Source: Streptomyces sp. NBC_00448 (GTDB taxonomy: Bacteria > Actinomycetota > Actinomycetes > Streptomycetales > Streptomycetaceae). Taken from it: DNA of 64,000 bases. How positions within the stretch are numbered: the first letter of the stretch is position 1; every line of letters starts with the position of its first letter. Under the pieces are notes generated by a model, which worked only from the letters and a program-made list of their open reading frames with translations, searched no databases and was not told where the DNA came from. Positions 1 to 9,797 of the stretch are shown piece after piece. The stretch is from the NCBI RefSeq assembly GCF_036014115.1, contig NZ_CP107913.1, positions 6,193,501 to 6,257,500 on the forward strand, in the 5' to 3' direction. The translations under genes were made by a program, and so were the position numbers.

Positions 1-1248
1 CGGGTCGAACGACTCGGCGGAGGTGACCAGCACCAGGCTCTCGGAGCGCTCCGGCACCAGCTGCCGGATCTGCTCGGCGTCGGCCGCGTCGTCCAGCACG
101 ATCACCACCGGCACGCCGGTCAGGTGCTGCTGGTACTGCTCGGCGAGGCGGTGCATGTGCTGGCCCTGGTCCTGCCGCTCCGGCCGCTCCCGGAAGAGGA
201 GTTGGTCGCGGGGCGCGCCGAGCCGGTTGAGCAGGTGCAGCAGCGCGTCCCTGACCGGCAGCGGCGCGGCGCCCGCGCCGCGCAGGTCCACCACGCACGC
301 GCCCTTGAACTGGTCCTTCAACTCCCTTGCCGCGCGCACCGCGAGGGCGCTGCGGCCACCGCCGGCCGGGCCGTGCAGGACCACGACCGTGGGGCGTACG
401 GCAGTTGACGCACGGGCCTGGTGCACCCACTGCGCGATCTGGGCGAGGTGGCCGCGCCGCCCGGCGAACGGCCCCTCGGTCTCCGGAAGTTGGCCGAACG
501 ACTGCTCCAGGACCGCCCGGGCCCGGGCGGCGGCGCTGCGGTCCCCGCCGCGCCGCGCCTTGGTGGCCGCGGCCCGCTCCGGTACGGGGGGCGGCAACGG
601 TGCGGGCGGGGCCGGGGAAGCGGGTGCGGGCGCGGCCCCGCGGGTGGGCGGCGGCGCGGTCGCGCGCGACGGCTCGGGCGCGGCGGTGCGCTGCCTGGCG
701 ACCGGTGGGGCGCCCGCGCCGGATGCGGAGCCCGGTGCGGCCGGCCGGACGTCCAGCACGAACGGCCTTATCCCGCGCTGCTCCACCGCCGCCAGCCACG
801 CCGACCTGGCCTGCGCGGCGCCGGCGGGCAGCGCCTGGTGCGCCCGGAGGGTGCGCAGCGCCGCCACGCAGAAGGTCGCGGCCCCGGTGGCGAGGCCGGT
901 GATCACGGCGGCGCCGGCCGACAGCCCGTGCCCGAGGTCGAGGCCGAAGGCGACCAGCGCGGCCACGATCGCGGCGAGTCCTGGCACCGAACCGGGTGCC
1001 ATCGCCGAGACGTTGGAGGCGGCCCGGCCCTCGCGCAGCGCCTTGCGGTAGGCGGTGTACTCCTCGGGAGCGGCACCCGCAAGGTCGTCCAACTGCTTTC
1101 GGCCGCGCGCCAGCAGCGCCCGCGTATCGCCCGCGGGGCTCCCGGCGCCGGCGCCCCGCTCGGCCACCGTTCGGCGCAGCAGCCGCTCCACCTCGGCCCG
1201 GTCCGCCGCCCGCAACGCGATCCGCGACTCCGCCACATGCCCTCCCAT
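1..1248 (-). CDS. NB-ARC/STAND ATPase, membrane-anchored, 3' end outside window
   Basis: About 415 codons of the N-terminal part are visible; the gene runs off the left edge. Two hydrophobic segments lie near residues 84-102 and 107-128, followed by a long Pro/Ala linker. A nucleotide-binding domain then begins, with Walker A GPAGGGRS near residue 290 and a Walker B-like VVIVLDD near residue 377, then LVLVTSAES as expected for a sensor strand of the NB-ARC family. Such proteins are ATP-dependent signalling switches; the C-terminal sensor or repeat domain is not in view. The start is either ATG at 1248 or GTG at 1236; the GTG has GGGAGG just upstream and the ATG is in frame four codons earlier. 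The encoded partner or ligand cannot be inferred from the visible part. An inverted repeat (1260-1283, CCCGTGG/CCACGGG) lies directly upstream. Confidence 0.8.
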   Translation of the reverse strand, partial: MGGHVAESRIALRAADRAEVERLLRRTVAERGAGAGSPAGDTRALLARGRKQLDDLAGAAPEEYTAYRKALREGRAASNVSAMAPGSVPGLAAIVAALVAFGLDLGHGLSAGAAVITGLATGAATFCVAALRTLRAHQALPAGAAQARSAWLAAVEQRGIRPFVLDVRPAAPGSASGAGAPPVARQRTAAPEPSRATAPPPTRGAAPAPASPAPPAPLPPPVPERAAATKARRGGDRSAAARARAVLEQSFGQLPETEGPFAGRRGHLAQIAQWVHQARASTAVRPTVVVLHGPAGGGRSALAVRAARELKDQFKGACVVDLRGAGAAPLPVRDALLHLLNRLGAPRDQLLFRERPERQDQGQHMHRLAEQYQQHLTGVPVVIVLDDAADAEQIRQLVPERSESLVLVTSAESFDP

Positions 1249-1464
1249 TACCTACCGGCCCCGTGGTGAACACACTCCACGGGTAGTAGGAGGTTCCCGT
1301 ACCGGGCCCGCCTCAACCCCCCCTTTCCGGCGCGCGGTTGACAAGCGCCCGGAGCGCACCGTGCGCGCCGGGGGGACGGAGGCGCCACCGGGCGTGGTGC
1401 CGGACCGGTGGCAGGTGCCGCGGCGGAGCCGGTACGGGCGCGCGTACGGTGCGAGCCGCGGGCG

Positions 1465-2913
1465 TCAACTGCCGTGCGGCTGAACCCCGTTGTCGGGGGC
1501 CGCGTTGGTGCGCTTGCCTGGTCCCTTGCCCGGTTCCGGCGCCGGCTCCACCTCGGTCCTCGCGCCCGCCTCCGCGCCTGCGCCCGCCTGCGCCGACCGC
1601 CGCAGCAGCAGGGCCCGTTCGGCGTTGTTCCGGGTCAACTCCGCGGCCCGGGAGAACTCCTCGCGCGCCTCGGCCGCCCGCCCCAGCCGCAGCAGCAGGT
1701 CCGCCCGTACGGCCGGCAGCAGGTGGTAGCCCTCCAGCGCGCCCGAGCCGGCGAGCGCGTCGGCCAGTTCCAGGCCCGCGGCCGGGCCGCGCGCCATGCC
1801 GACCGCCACCGCGCGGTTCAGCTCGACCACGGGGGAGCCGGTACGGGCGGCCAGCATCCGGTACAGCCCGGCGATCCGGTCCCAGTCGGTGTCCGCCGGG
1901 TCGAGCGCGCTCGCGTGGCAGGCGGCGATCGCCCCCTGGAGCGCGTACGGCCCCGGCGCCACGCCCCGCTCCCGCGCCGCGGCGTTCGCCCGGGCCAGCG
2001 CGGCGAACCCCCGGCGGACCAGCAGCATGTCCCAGCGCCGCCGGTCCTGGTCGGCCAGCAGGACCGGCTCGGCGCCGCCGCGCGCGGCCGACCGGGACGC
2101 CTGGATCTCCAGCAGCGCGGCGAGCCCGTGCACCTCCGGCTCGGCCGGCATCAGCCCCGCCAGCACCCGGGCCAGCCGCAGCGCGTCCTCGCACAGCGCG
2201 GGACGCGTCCAGTCGTCGCCGGCGGTCGCCGAGTAGCCCTCGTTGAAAACCAGATAGACCACTTCGAGGACCGACGCGAGGCGCTGCGCCCGCTCCGGCC
2301 CGTACGGCACCTCGAACGGCACCCGCTCCTTCGCGAGGGTGCGCTTGGCCCGGACGAGCCGCTGCGCCACCGTCGGCTCCGCGACCAGGTACGCGCGGGC
2401 GATCTCGTCCGTGGTCAGGCCGCCCACCAGCCGCAGGGTCAGCGCGACCCGCGCCTCCTGGGACAGCACCGGGTGGCACGCGGTGAACACCAGCCGCAGC
2501 AGGTCGTCCCCGATCGCGTCCGGGTCCTCCGCCCGCGCGAACGCCTCCTCGACGTCCGCCGGCCCGGGCCCGGTCTCCTGCTCGCGGGCGAGCAGGCGCA
2601 ACTTGCGGGCGAACGTCTCGTCCCGGCGGATCTGGTCGATCGCCCGCCGCTTGGCGGTGGTCATCAGCCATGCGCCCGGGTTGCGCGGCACCCCCTCCCG
2701 CGGCCATTGCTCCAGCGCGGCGACCAGCGCGTCCTGGGCGAGTTCCTCCGCCGTGTCCAGGTCCCGTACCAGCCGGGCCAGCCCGGCCACCAGCCGCGGC
2801 GACTCGATCCGCCACACCGCGGCCACGGCCCGATGCGCGTCCCGTCCCGGGTCCGTACGGGACCGCGCGTGCCCGTCCACCGCTGCCTGCTCCTGTCCTT
2901 CTTCCTCCGTCAT
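1465..2913 (-). CDS. ECF sigma factor with TPR-like C-terminal extension (ECF42 type)
   Basis: The 482-residue protein has a sigma-70 region 2 near residues 20-95 (including AELAQDALVAALEQW-like core and the WLMTTAKRRAIDQIRR recognition segment) and a region 4 helix-turn-helix around residues 130-190 (GGLTTDEIARAYLVAEPTVA). A further 200 or so residues follow with a DUF6596/TPR-like helical extension, which ordinary ECF factors lack and which is typical of the ECF42 group. A basic, Pro/Glu-rich tail closes the protein. The gene follows the DGPF/YCII gene in the same direction, the hallmark neighbour of ECF42 factors. It directs RNA polymerase to its own promoter class, most likely including the one at 3459-3485. 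No anti-sigma gene is present; the extension is thought to replace it. The start is uncertain: ATG 2913 is used, GTG 2931 is in frame and neither has a strong ribosome site. Confidence 0.88.
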   Translation of the reverse strand: MTEEEGQEQAAVDGHARSRTDPGRDAHRAVAAVWRIESPRLVAGLARLVRDLDTAEELAQDALVAALEQWPREGVPRNPGAWLMTTAKRRAIDQIRRDETFARKLRLLAREQETGPGPADVEEAFARAEDPDAIGDDLLRLVFTACHPVLSQEARVALTLRLVGGLTTDEIARAYLVAEPTVAQRLVRAKRTLAKERVPFEVPYGPERAQRLASVLEVVYLVFNEGYSATAGDDWTRPALCEDALRLARVLAGLMPAEPEVHGLAALLEIQASRSAARGGAEPVLLADQDRRRWDMLLVRRGFAALARANAAARERGVAPGPYALQGAIAACHASALDPADTDWDRIAGLYRMLAARTGSPVVELNRAVAVGMARGPAAGLELADALAGSGALEGYHLLPAVRADLLLRLGRAAEAREEFSRAAELTRNNAERALLLRRSAQAGAGAEAGARTEVEPAPEPGKGPGKRTNAAPDNGVQPHGS

Positions 2914-3035
2914 ACCGTCATACCGCCACACCCGCCGCCTGCCGCTCGCCTTGCTCGCCGTGCCCGCCGTGCCGACCCATGACAGCAGCCGGGGGCGCCC
3001 GCGCTCGGCAGGCGCCCCCCGACGCGCGGATCGCG

Positions 3036-3392
3036 TTACTGCGGCTCCACGATCTGCCGGATCTCCGACGACAGCTCCCACTCGTCGTCGTGCACCGACA
3101 GGAAGCGGGACGCCCACTCCAGGGCCTCCTCCCGCGACTTCACCTGCACGATGCAGTAGCCGCCGATGATCTCCTTGGCCTCGGTGAACGGGCCGTCCAG
3201 CACGGTCTGCTTCCCGCCGGACAGGTGCAGCACGGTGCTCTCCTCGACCGGCCGCAGCCCCCCGGTGTCCAGCAGCACCCCGGCCTTGGCCATCTCGTCG
3301 ATGAGCTTGCCCATCTCCGTCATCATCTCCGCGCTCGGCCCCGCCGCGGGCGCCTTCGAGGGGTCCACCTTGACCAGCATCATGTAGCGCAT
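3036..3392 (-). CDS. YCII/DGPF-domain protein, ECF42 partner
   Basis: A 118-residue protein of the YCII-related family starts MRYMMLVKVD and carries the signature VLDGPFTEAKE followed by IGGYCIVQV, which names the DGPF group. The fold is a ferredoxin-like dimer; the biochemical activity of DGPF proteins is not established. It lies upstream of the ECF sigma gene, 122 nt apart and on the same strand, and a sequence matching an ECF42-type promoter lies 67-93 nt before its start. The ATG at 3392 is preceded by GAAGGAG at good spacing, which supports this start over the longer upstream open frame. The context suggests it is a main target of the linked sigma factor. Confidence 0.9.
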   Translation of the reverse strand: MRYMMLVKVDPSKAPAAGPSAEMMTEMGKLIDEMAKAGVLLDTGGLRPVEESTVLHLSGGKQTVLDGPFTEAKEIIGGYCIVQVKSREEALEWASRFLSVHDDEWELSSEIRQIVEPQ

Positions 3393-3458
3393 CTCGTGCT
3401 CCTTCGGTCCGTCCGGAGATATTCCGGCCGCGGGACTTCTTCCCGCTCCCACCAGTGC

Positions 3459-3485
3459 GTCGAGCGGACCACCCCGGAATCGACA
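3459..3485 (-). promoter_or_regulatory. Putative ECF42-type promoter for the DGPF-sigma operon
   Basis: On the minus strand TGTCGA (3485-3480) is followed after exactly 17 nt by CGAC (3462-3459). These match the -35 TGTCGA and -10 CGA/TC elements described for ECF42 sigma factors. The predicted transcript would have a leader of about 60 nt before the ATG at 3392. This is a sequence match only; it implies positive autoregulation of the DGPF-sigma pair. Confidence 0.65.
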
Positions 3486-3564
3486 CGCCCGCGGAACTTT
3501 TTTCCGGGCGGTCGTCGAAGACCGGGCAGGCGCCCAGAAGCAGCTTTGTGGCGGTGCCTCCCGG

Positions 3565-4131
3565 TCAGACGGCTCGGAGGTCGACCTCGACCGGGAACGG
3601 GGCGGCCGCCTCGATCGCACCGGTGAACACGTCACTCTCCCGGTAGCGACCGCTCGCCGCGTCGAGGAGGTAGGTGTACGCGACACAGGTGGTGGTGGCG
3701 ATCTGCTCGATCCGCCAGTACACGGGAATCCCGGCCCTGGCGTACTGCTCCAGCTTCACCGTGCGGTCGGTGGTCTCGGACCCGGGCGACACGACTTCCA
3801 CCACGAGCAGGACGTGTTCCGGGCGCATGGGCACCGTGTCGATCCGGTCCGCCCGGTAGACCACGACGTCCGGCCGTCGGTTGGTCAGCGGAATGTCCTG
3901 GAGCCGTACGTCGAAGTCCGTGTCCGCGTTCCACTCCGGGCCCCCGGCGTCGTCCAGCGCGTTCGCGATGATCCCGGCGACACGGTTGTGCCGAACCGAT
4001 GCGCTCGGGCTCACGGCGATCATGCCGTCCACCACTTCGATGCCCGCGCACTGCTCGGCCGACCACGAGTCGTACTGCTCAGCGGTGATCCGCTCGTGCA
4101 TCCACGCGGGCACGACCCTCCCGACACGCAT
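3565..4131 (-). CDS. Uma2 family (DUF820) restriction-endonuclease-like protein
   Basis: The protein is about 188 residues, with the PD-(D/E)XK-type core of the Uma2/DUF820 family: IEVVDGMIAVSPSAS with the conserved acidic and VSPSPS-like stretch, then RRPDVVVYRADR and LLVVEVVSPGSET, which carry the Asp and the E-V-V-S-P-x-S catalytic strand, and KLEQYARAGIPVYW. The family is very common in Streptomyces and cyanobacteria and is predicted to be a nuclease; its physiological role is unknown. It stands alone here, between the ECF42 promoter region and the divergent DUF255 gene. ATG 4131 is taken as start; ATG 4101 (MHERITAEQYDSW) is an in-frame alternative and closer to usual family starts. Confidence 0.85.
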   Translation of the reverse strand: MRVGRVVPAWMHERITAEQYDSWSAEQCAGIEVVDGMIAVSPSASVRHNRVAGIIANALDDAGGPEWNADTDFDVRLQDIPLTNRRPDVVVYRADRIDTVPMRPEHVLLVVEVVSPGSETTDRTVKLEQYARAGIPVYWRIEQIATTTCVAYTYLLDAASGRYRESDVFTGAIEAAAPFPVEVDLRAV

Positions 4132-4296
4132 CGTGCGCTTCCCGGTCCTCCTGGTCTCCGACGCCGTCCGACGGCAGTGCGCCCAGCGTACTGGCCAGGG
4201 AGGCGCGACGCGGCGACGGTGGGCTGTGGAGCGGCCGTCACGACACCTCCACGTCGGCGCGCGCGGAGGGTCGTGGCGGCGTGAGAAAGTGGCCGG

Positions 4297-6330
<2,034 letters not shown>

Positions 6331-6340
6331 CCCCCCGGCG

Positions 6341-6362
6341 CCCCGGTCCCGCGGGCCCGGGG
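6341..6362. terminator. Hairpin between convergent DUF255 and TetR genes
   Basis: CCCCGG (6341-6346) pairs with CCGGGG (6357-6362) and the interior CCCGCGGG is itself palindromic. It lies in the 36-bp gap between two convergent genes. There is no T-run, as usual for such GC-rich terminators. Confidence 0.45.
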
Positions 6363-6366
6363 TGGT

Positions 6367-7005
6367 TCAGGTCGGCGGGATGTCGAGGCCTCGGCGGAGC
6401 AACCCGAGGGTGCGGTCGAGCAGCGCGATGATGTCCTCGGACCGGTGGTGCTCGATCCAGTACATCGTGGTCTCGTGGATCGCCCCGAAGACCGCCGTCG
6501 TGAAGACCCGGACCTCCAGGTCGTCCGCGGGCCGCCCGGTCCGCTCCGCGATGATGCCGCCGAGCAGCCGCCCGGTCGTGGACATCGACTCGTGCGCGCG
6601 GGCGCGGATCGCCGGCACGTCCCGGACCAGTTCCTCGCGCCGGACCAGTTCCTCGCGCGCCTGCGGGTCGGCGAGCATGCGCCCCAGCACCTCGTGCATC
6701 ACGTGCCGTACGGAGGCCAGCGCCGGCTCGTCCATCGGTCGGGTGCGCAGTACCCCCGCCATGTCGTCGTCGTACTCGTCCGTGAGGACGATGTCCTCCT
6801 TGGTGGGGAAGTAGCGGAAGACGGTACTGGGCGACACGTCCGCCTCGGCGGCGATCTGGTCGATCGGCGTCGCGTCGTACCCCTGCTCGGCGAAGAGCCG
6901 GTACGCGGCGGTGCGGATGGCCTGCCGGGTTTTGACCTTCTTGCGTTCCCGCAGGCCGGGCGCGGGCACGTCGGTGGGGGTCGTACGAGGGCACATGCCG
7001 CTCAT
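6367..7005 (-). CDS. TetR family transcriptional regulator of the MFS pump
   Basis: The 212-residue protein has an N-terminal TetR helix-turn-helix (RQAIRTAAYRLFAEQGYD, then TPIDQIAAEADVSPSTVFRYF, roughly residues 22-65) and an all-helical ligand domain with the TetR_C-type MftR-like fold. It starts at ATG 7005, overlapping the stop of the MFS gene by four bases (ATGA), which indicates translational coupling; ATG 6996 is a downstream alternative. It is the second gene of a two-gene operon with the efflux pump, so it probably represses its own operon through the palindrome at 8709-8738 and is released by a pump substrate. A direct duplication of codons for RREELVR sits near 6620-6650 (REELVRREELVRD). 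Confidence 0.92.
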   Translation of the reverse strand: MSGMCPRTTPTDVPAPGLRERKKVKTRQAIRTAAYRLFAEQGYDATPIDQIAAEADVSPSTVFRYFPTKEDIVLTDEYDDDMAGVLRTRPMDEPALASVRHVMHEVLGRMLADPQAREELVRREELVRDVPAIRARAHESMSTTGRLLGGIIAERTGRPADDLEVRVFTTAVFGAIHETTMYWIEHHRSEDIIALLDRTLGLLRRGLDIPPT

Positions 7006-8678
7006 TGTCGGGCATCGGTGGCCCCGGGAGCCATGGGGACGGGCGCGCCCTGCGGTACGTCCTGCCGTACGTCCGGTGCGGTGGCCTGGCCGGATGCCCG
7101 GCCGGACGCGTTGCCCGCGGCCTTCCCGGATGCCTTGCCGGGGGCCGCCGGCGTGCGCGTGTCGGGCAGGAAGACCGCGACGAGCGCGGCCGCGGCCAGT
7201 GCGGCGGCGCCGCAGACCACGATCGCCAGGTCCATGCCGTGGACGTAGGCCCGGTCCGCGGCGGCGGCGAGCGCGCGGTCGCCGAGCTTGGCGGCGACCT
7301 GGTGCGCGCCGACCACGGAGTCCCGTGCGGTGTGGGCCGCCGCGCCGGTCAGCCGGGTGGAGCCGAGCCGGTCGCGGTAGCCGGAGGCCAGCACGCTGCC
7401 GAGGATCGCGACGCCGACCGCGGAGCCGGTCTGCCGCAGCGTCTGGAGCAGCCCCGAGCCGCTGCCGGCCCGGTCGCGGGGGAGCGCGCCGAGCGCGCCG
7501 TCCATCGAGGGCACGATGGCCAGGCCGAAGCCGAGCCCGGCGATCGGCTGCCAGGTCGCGCAGGCGCCGTAGCCGTCGCCGCTGCCGGTGGTGGCCCCGA
7601 GGAAGGCGGCCGCGGCGAGCAGCAGCAGCCCGGTGGCGATCACCGGCCGGGGGCCGAACCGCCGTACCAGGCCGGCGCTGAGCCGGGCGGCGACCATCAG
7701 CCCGCCCATCATCGGCAGCAGCCGCAGGCCGGTGCCGAAGGCGTCGTAGCCCAGCACGGTCTGGAGGTAGGACGGCAGCACGAAGAGCAGGCCGGTGAGG
7801 ATGAAGCTGACCAGGGTCGCGGCCACCGCGTTCCACAGGAAGCCGCGCTGCCGCAGCAGCGACAGGTCGAGCATCGGCCGCGACACCCCGCGCTCGCGCA
7901 GCACCAGCGCGGCGATCAGCAGCACCGACCCGAGCAGCGAGCCCAGCACGAGCGGGTCGGCCCAGCCGCGGTCGGGGGCCTCGATGATGCCGTAGACCAG
8001 GGCGCCCAGGCCCGCGGCCGCGCACACGGTGCCGACCGGGTCCACCCGTGGCGCGGCCGGATCGCGGGTCTCGGGGAGCAGCAGCACGCACGCCACGATG
8101 CTGATCGCGACCAGCGGGATGTTGATCAGGAAGACCGAGCCCCACCAGAAGTGCTCCAGCAGCGCGCCGCCGATGATCGGGCCGAGTGGCATGCCGAGCG
8201 CCATCGAGGTGCTGGTGATGGCCACCGCCTTGGGCCGGTCGGCCGGGCCGAACAGCGACGGGATCACCGACAGCGCCAGCGGCATCACGAACGCCCCGCC
8301 CAGGCCCATCACGGTACGGGCCGCGATCACCGGCCCCGGGCTGTGCGCGAGGGTGCCGATCATCGAGCCGGCGAGGAACACCACCAGGCCGGCCACCAGC
8401 ATCCGGCGCCGCCCGAACCGGTCGCCGAGCAGGCCCGCGGGCAGCATCGCGGCGGCGAAGACCACGGTGTACGAGTCCACGATCCACTGCAGGTCGCCGG
8501 TCCCGGCGTGGATCTGCCCGGCCATGCTCGGCAGCGCCACGTTGAGGATCGTCATGTCGAAGCTGAGGACGAGGGTGCTGGCGACCAGCGCGCCGAGCGC
8601 GAGCCATCTCCTGGGGTCGGCGCCCGGCTCGTGGGTGTGGGGCGCTGCTGCGGAGGGTGTTGCGGACGGTGCCGACAC
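7002..8678 (-). CDS. MFS drug exporter, DHA2 (14-TMS) family
   Basis: The 558-residue membrane protein has the DHA2 pattern: the N-terminal segment ends in LSFDMTILNVALPSM (motif D-type for 14-TMS exporters), loop 2-3 carries LGDRFGRRRML (motif A), and TM5 has MPLGPIIGGALL (motif C of antiporters). Length and hydrophobic pattern fit 14 membrane spans. It would export a drug or metabolite by proton antiport. GTG 8678 is preceded by GGGAG. It is the first gene of the operon with the TetR regulator. Substrate cannot be predicted from sequence. The C-terminal cytoplasmic tail is rich in Ala/Gly/Gln repeats (ASGKAAGNASGRASGQ). Confidence 0.93.
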   Translation of the reverse strand: MSAPSATPSAAAPHTHEPGADPRRWLALGALVASTLVLSFDMTILNVALPSMAGQIHAGTGDLQWIVDSYTVVFAAAMLPAGLLGDRFGRRRMLVAGLVVFLAGSMIGTLAHSPGPVIAARTVMGLGGAFVMPLALSVIPSLFGPADRPKAVAITSTSMALGMPLGPIIGGALLEHFWWGSVFLINIPLVAISIVACVLLLPETRDPAAPRVDPVGTVCAAAGLGALVYGIIEAPDRGWADPLVLGSLLGSVLLIAALVLRERGVSRPMLDLSLLRQRGFLWNAVAATLVSFILTGLLFVLPSYLQTVLGYDAFGTGLRLLPMMGGLMVAARLSAGLVRRFGPRPVIATGLLLLAAAAFLGATTGSGDGYGACATWQPIAGLGFGLAIVPSMDGALGALPRDRAGSGSGLLQTLRQTGSAVGVAILGSVLASGYRDRLGSTRLTGAAAHTARDSVVGAHQVAAKLGDRALAAAADRAYVHGMDLAIVVCGAAALAAAALVAVFLPDTRTPAAPGKASGKAAGNASGRASGQATAPDVRQDVPQGAPVPMAPGATDARQ

Positions 8679-8708
8679 GAGATCTCCCGCGAGTAGATGT
8701 CAAATGAA

Positions 8709-8738
8709 AGTGACTACTAAAAAATAGTAGCTGTCACT
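8709..8738. promoter_or_regulatory. Palindromic operator upstream of the MFS-TetR operon
   Basis: CTACTA-AAAAA-TAGTAG (8714-8730) is a perfect 6-bp inverted repeat, flanked by AGTGA (8709-8713) and TCACT (8734-8738) in inverted order with a 3-bp asymmetry. It lies 30-60 nt before the MFS start, in an AT-rich pocket that also supplies likely -10 sequence. The position and shape fit the operator of the TetR protein encoded in the same operon. Confidence 0.6.
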
Positions 8739-8752
8739 CCGGACATGCGAAA

Positions 8753-8785
8753 GCCCCGCACTCCCGTGGGCGGGGAGTGCGGGGC
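8753..8785 (-). terminator. Terminator of the hemolysin III gene
   Basis: A perfect 13-bp stem, GCCCCGCACTCCC (8753-8765) with its complement at 8773-8785, encloses a 7-nt loop. It lies 75 nt downstream of the trhA-type gene and immediately upstream of the MFS promoter region, so it insulates the two units. Confidence 0.75.
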
Positions 8786-8860
8786 GTGGCGGGTGCGGCG
8801 GGTCGGTTCTGGGGGAGCCGATCTGGAGGGGAGGTGGTGGCCGGACCGGGTCCGGCTGGA

Positions 8861-9559
8861 TCAGTTGTGGGTGTAGGCGACCAGCGAGATGCCGACGTAG
8901 TGGACGATGAACGCCGCCAGCGTGAAGGAGTGGAAGACCTCGTGGAAGCCGAACCAGCGGGGTGAGGGATTGGGCCGCTTGAAGCCGTAGACCGCCGCGC
9001 CGGTGCTGTAGAGGATGCCGCCGACGACCACGCAGACCATCACGGCGACGCCGCCGGTGCGCATGAAGTCCGGCAGGAAGAAGACCGCGACCCAGCCGAG
9101 CGCGATGTAGCAGGGCGTGTAGAGCCAGCGGGGGGCGCCGACCCAGAAGACCCGGAAGGCGATACCGGCCAGCGCGCCGGCCCAGACCAGCCACAGCAGC
9201 AGCTCGGAGGTGGCTCCGGGCAGCAGCAGGATCGTCAGCGGCGTGTACGTGCCCGCGATGATCAGGAAGATGTTGGCATGGTCAAGTCGTCGCAAAATTC
9301 CGGCACCGCGCGGGCCCCAGTTGCCGCGGTGGTAGAGCGCGCTGACGCCGAAGAGGGCACAGGCGGTGACGGTGAAGACGGCGCAGGCGATCCGCCCGCG
9401 GGTGCTCTGCGCGAAGGCTGTCAGGACCACGCCGGAAATGAGTACCGCGGGGAACATTCCCGCGTGCAGCCACCCCCTGAGCTTGGGTTTCGCGAGCTTG
9501 GGCAGGTCGACCGAAGCAACGGCGGAGGCTGCGTCGTCGGTCTCGTCCACGGCGGTCAT
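8861..9559 (-). CDS. trhA: Hemolysin III / PAQR family membrane protein
   Basis: The 232-residue protein has about seven hydrophobic segments and the PAQR/hemolysin III signature residues: SALYHRGNW, RRLDHANIFLIIAGTYTP, and the C-terminal HEVFHSFTLAAFIVHYVG with the conserved histidines that bind metal in the family. TrhA members are inner-membrane proteins that affect membrane fluidity homeostasis; hemolytic activity has been reported only for some. A short acidic N-terminal region precedes TM1. ATG 9559 is the start. The upstream region contains TTACCCGTAA (9589-9598) and a repeated CCGTAAGT, possible operator elements. Monocistronic. Confidence 0.92.
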   Translation of the reverse strand: MTAVDETDDAASAVASVDLPKLAKPKLRGWLHAGMFPAVLISGVVLTAFAQSTRGRIACAVFTVTACALFGVSALYHRGNWGPRGAGILRRLDHANIFLIIAGTYTPLTILLLPGATSELLLWLVWAGALAGIAFRVFWVGAPRWLYTPCYIALGWVAVFFLPDFMRTGGVAVMVCVVVGGILYSTGAAVYGFKRPNPSPRWFGFHEVFHSFTLAAFIVHYVGISLVAYTHN

Positions 9560-9664
9560 ACCGCGGATGATACCTACGCGACCGTAAGTTACCCGTAAGT
9601 AGCATGACCGCCCTCCGAGTGGTAATGCTCACGCTGGGTGGTCTGGACAGAATCATTTCGCCGG

Positions 9665-9688
9665 GACCACACTCATATGAGTGCGGTC
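9665..9688. promoter_or_regulatory. Long palindrome upstream of pckG
   Basis: CACTCAT-ATGAGTG (9670-9683) is a perfect 14-bp palindrome. After one mismatch on each side GACC (9665-9668) pairs with GGTC (9685-9688). It sits about 110 nt before the GTG of PEP carboxykinase in the divergent trhA-pckG intergenic region and is well suited to bind a dimeric repressor or activator. Confidence 0.55.
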
Positions 9689-9797
9689 GGCACCGGATGA
9701 GCACTCCACGAACGCGTCCGGGCCGCAGCCCCCAAGGGGCCGAGACAACACCCTCACACCACGCCGGTCTGTGCGGACCCGGCGGGACGGAGCGATC

